Assembly: GCA_018712885.1 (NCBI GenBank)
Contig: DVGE01000311.1
Span: 1 to 6,835, forward strand
Source: Candidatus Pullichristensenella stercoripullorum
GTDB taxonomy: Bacteria; Bacillota; Clostridia; Christensenellales; Aristaeellaceae
Reading direction: 5' to 3'
Length of the DNA stretch: 6,835 nucleotides
The position numbers and the translations under genes are program-made. Below the pieces are notes generated by a model. That model saw only the letters and a list, made by a program, of their open reading frames with translations, had not been told where the DNA came from and did not search any database. Positions 5,062 through 6,835 of this stretch are shown here, piece by piece (position 1 is the first letter of the stretch; every line of letters begins with the position of its first letter).

Positions 5062-6089
5062 GCCGCGCCCCCCGCAAGCAGCGCCGCGATGTCCAGCGCG
5101 TAGATGCCGGCCATGATGAGCGCGCCCACGCAGAGCATGCACAGCGCCCCCGCCCGCAGCTTCTCGCCGCCCGGCGGCACGGCGCGTATGCCGTGCATGC
5201 GGCGGCTGTGTTCCGTCACGCGCAGAAAGCCGCGCATCGCCCAGGCGAGCAGCGCCACGTAAAAGAGCATCCAGAACACGCCCTGCCAGCCGCCCATGTA
5301 GGCGAACGTGCCCTGCGCGAGCAGCGCCTCTTCCTCGGCGGTGACTTCCGCGCCGGCGGAATAGACGTTCATCAGCACGATGGCGGCGTTGTGCACCGTG
5401 TGGTAGGTGATGGCGGCATAGACGCTGTCAAAGGCGAAGGCCACGTAGCCGAGCATCAGCCCGGTGAACAGTTCGGCGGGCACGCCGGAGAGCGAGCCGT
5501 GCCAGAGGGTAAAGAGCACGGCCGTGAGCACAATGGCCTTTTTGGTGCCCAGCCGCTCGAACGCGCCCAGCATCGCCCCGCGGAAGAGGAACTCTTCGCA
5601 TACGCCGGGCAGCACGGCCACGGAGAGCACCATCAGCGTCGCGCCCTGCGTGGTGGTGGGCAGGTCAAGGCCGGTGGAGGCGTAGGGGATATGCAGCGCT
5701 TCGAGCAGCATCATCCACAGGACGGTCACGTATTGCGCCAGCAGAAGGCCGCACAGCGCCAGCCCCACCATGCCGAGCATGGCCAGCGGGCGCATGCCGT
5801 TCAGCCGCGCCGCCTCCGCGCTGCCCGCGCGCCGCACCGCCAGCGCCGCGGGCAGGAGCACGAAGGGCAGGTAGTAAACGGCCGTAGCCAGGAGCGAGAG
5901 CGCCTGCGCGTCCATGCCGGGGAACAGCCCCTGCAAAAACGCCCCCAGAGCGGGCGAAAAGAGGCTGAAGGCAATGAGCGAAACCACCGCCCAGAGATAC
6001 AGCGCCGCGCCCATCGCCAGCGGCGGCCGCCTGCGCGCGCCCATGTCCGGCCCGTTCGCCGCCTCGGGCCGGGGTATATCGCTATACAT
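5058..6089 (-). CDS. CPBP-family (Abi/CAAX protease-like) integral membrane protein
   Basis: A 343-residue multi-pass membrane protein of the CPBP intramembrane metalloprotease family. At least seven hydrophobic segments are visible, including about 28-50, 62-84, 102-130, 149-163, 185-197, 205-240 and one near the C-terminus. The Abi motifs are intact: E-E-F-L-F-R-G (165-171, EExxxR), F-T-L-W-H (193-197, FxxxH) and H-T-V-H-N (230-234, HxxxN), which carry the glutamate, histidine and asparagine residues used in catalysis. Homologues range from CAAX prenyl-protein proteases to bacteriocin self-immunity proteins; no bacteriocin gene is seen here, so the substrate is unknown. The ATG at 6089 overlaps the ychF stop by 8 bp and lacks a clear ribosome site, consistent with coupling; M16 or M26 are possible alternative starts. 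Its last bases overlap rlmH. Confidence 0.88.
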   Translation of the reverse strand: MYSDIPRPEAANGPDMGARRRPPLAMGAALYLWAVVSLIAFSLFSPALGAFLQGLFPGMDAQALSLLATAVYYLPFVLLPAALAVRRAGSAEAARLNGMRPLAMLGMVGLALCGLLLAQYVTVLWMMLLEALHIPYASTGLDLPTTTQGATLMVLSVAVLPGVCEEFLFRGAMLGAFERLGTKKAIVLTAVLFTLWHGSLSGVPAELFTGLMLGYVAFAFDSVYAAITYHTVHNAAIVLMNVYSAGAEVTAEEEALLAQGTFAYMGGWQGVFWMLFYVALLAWAMRGFLRVTEHSRRMHGIRAVPPGGEKLRAGALCMLCVGALIMAGIYALDIAALLAGGAA

Positions 6090-6835
6090 TGAAGCGGAAC
6101 AGCGTCACGTCGCCGTCCTTCATCACGTAGTCCTTGCCCTCGGAGCGCACCAGACCTTTTTCCTTGCAGGCGTTCATGCTGCCCTCGCGCACCAAATCGT
6201 CGTAGGCGACGATCTCGGCGCGGATGAAGCCGCGCTCAAAGTCCGAGTGGATCTTGCCGGCGGCCTGCGGCGCGCGCGTGCCCTCGGGGATGGTCCAGGC
6301 GCGCACTTCCTTGGGCCCGGCGGTGAGGAAGCTGATCAGGCCCAGCAGGTGATATCCCAGCTTCACCAGCCGGTCGAGGCCGCTCTTTTCAAGGCCCATG
6401 TCCTCCAGAAACATCTGCTTGTCCGCCGGGTCGAGCTGGGCGATCTCCTCTTCCGCCTTGGCGCAGATGACCAGCACTTCCGAGCCCTCGGCCTCGGCGA
6501 TCCTGCGCACTTTTTGCACCAGCGGCAGTTCGCTTTCGTCCCTGCCCACGTCGCCCTCGGCGATGTTGGCGGCGTAGACCACCTTCTTCATCGTCAAAAG
6601 GAACCAGCTCTCGGCCACTTCCAGGAGCTCCTTGGAAAGCGCCGCCGTGCGCGCGGGCTTGCCTTCGTTCATGTGCGCAAGGAGGATGTCGGCGCACTCC
6701 AGCTCGTCCTGGAACTTCTTTTCGCCGTTGCGCACCAGGTGCGCGGCCTTTTCGCGGCGGCGGGAGACGGTTTCAATGTCGGCGAGGATCAGCTCGGTCT
6801 GGATGGTGTCGATGTCGCGCGCGGGATCGACGCTG
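6082..6835 (-). CDS. ychF: Ribosome-associated ATPase/GTPase YchF (OLA1 family), N-terminus outside window
   Basis: The C-terminal 250 codons of an Obg-related P-loop protein that binds ribosomes and hydrolyses ATP in preference to GTP in characterised homologues. The frame is open to the window edge, beginning S-V-D-P-A-R-D-I-D-T-I-Q-T-E-L-I-L-A-D, the conserved YchF segment before the coiled-coil domain. Next come the helical region (about 6500-6780), N-I-A-E-G-D-V, and E-V-L-V-I-C-A-K-A-E-E-E in the G domain. The C-terminal TGS domain reads L-I-S-F-L-T-A-G-P-K-E-V-R-A-W and A-G-K-I-H-S-D-F-E-R-G-F-I-R-A-E, ending F-R-F-N-V. With a family length near 365, about 115 residues including the P-loop are missing, so the internal GTG at 6735 is not the start. 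It is the first gene visible in the minus operon. Confidence 0.95.
   Translation of the reverse strand, partial: SVDPARDIDTIQTELILADIETVSRRREKAAHLVRNGEKKFQDELECADILLAHMNEGKPARTAALSKELLEVAESWFLLTMKKVVYAANIAEGDVGRDESELPLVQKVRRIAEAEGSEVLVICAKAEEEIAQLDPADKQMFLEDMGLEKSGLDRLVKLGYHLLGLISFLTAGPKEVRAWTIPEGTRAPQAAGKIHSDFERGFIRAEIVAYDDLVREGSMNACKEKGLVRSEGKDYVMKDGDVTLFRFNV

Noticed and set aside
5062..5142. N-terminal extension of RlmH to 5142
   Set aside because: The extra 27 residues are absent from the family and overlap the end of the CPBP gene; GTG at 5061 starts exactly at the conserved N-terminus.
5193..6092. + strand open frame of 299 codons antisense to the CPBP gene
   Set aside because: Its His/Gln/Arg-rich composition is typical of an antisense shadow, and the minus strand has clear membrane segments and Abi motifs.

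Overview
The window (6,835 bp, GC-rich) looks like chromosomal DNA of a high-GC Firmicute, most plausibly of class Clostridia. The reasons are the rpsF-ssb-rpsR cluster, strong AAGGAGG-type ribosome binding sites, a zinc-ribbon S18 and a low-GC-style sigma-A promoter in GC-rich DNA. The lineage is an inference from protein style and gene order; no search was run.

Layout. Bases 1-1107 (+) hold the 3' part of rpsF, then ssb and rpsR, ending in a strong intrinsic terminator at 1157-1190. Bases 1248-1712 (-) encode a small protein I do not recognise. Bases 1713-2132 have no gene I trust and hold a diverged 151-bp tandem repeat plus a 30-bp/9-bp GCCGGC-rich repeat. Bases 2133-2942 (-) encode a secreted protein of unknown function with its own promoter (2974-3002), which sits directly beside a minus-strand intrinsic terminator (3001-3025). 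Bases 3026-3799 hold no credible gene but are densely packed with hairpins and inverted modules. The part nearest the terminator (3001-3280) looks like a multi-branched structured RNA on the minus strand. Bases 3800-6835 (-) are a compact operon in the order ychF (5' end outside the window), CPBP-family membrane protease, rlmH, and a VanY-type D,D-carboxypeptidase.

Functional picture. Both flanks are core housekeeping genes: small-subunit ribosomal proteins with single-stranded-DNA-binding protein on the left, and a ribosome-associated ATPase/GTPase plus a 23S rRNA methyltransferase on the right. The right operon also carries two envelope enzymes. ychF/CPBP and CPBP/rlmH overlap by 8 and 4 bp, suggesting translational coupling. 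The novelty is in the intergenic DNA. First, the rpsR terminator and the 151-bp repeats share the same hairpin loop and flanks while their stem arms differ, so they look like one family of terminator-associated elements. Second, the 3001-3790 region reuses one inverted-repeat arm several times in both orientations and may be an undescribed structured RNA or palindromic element family.
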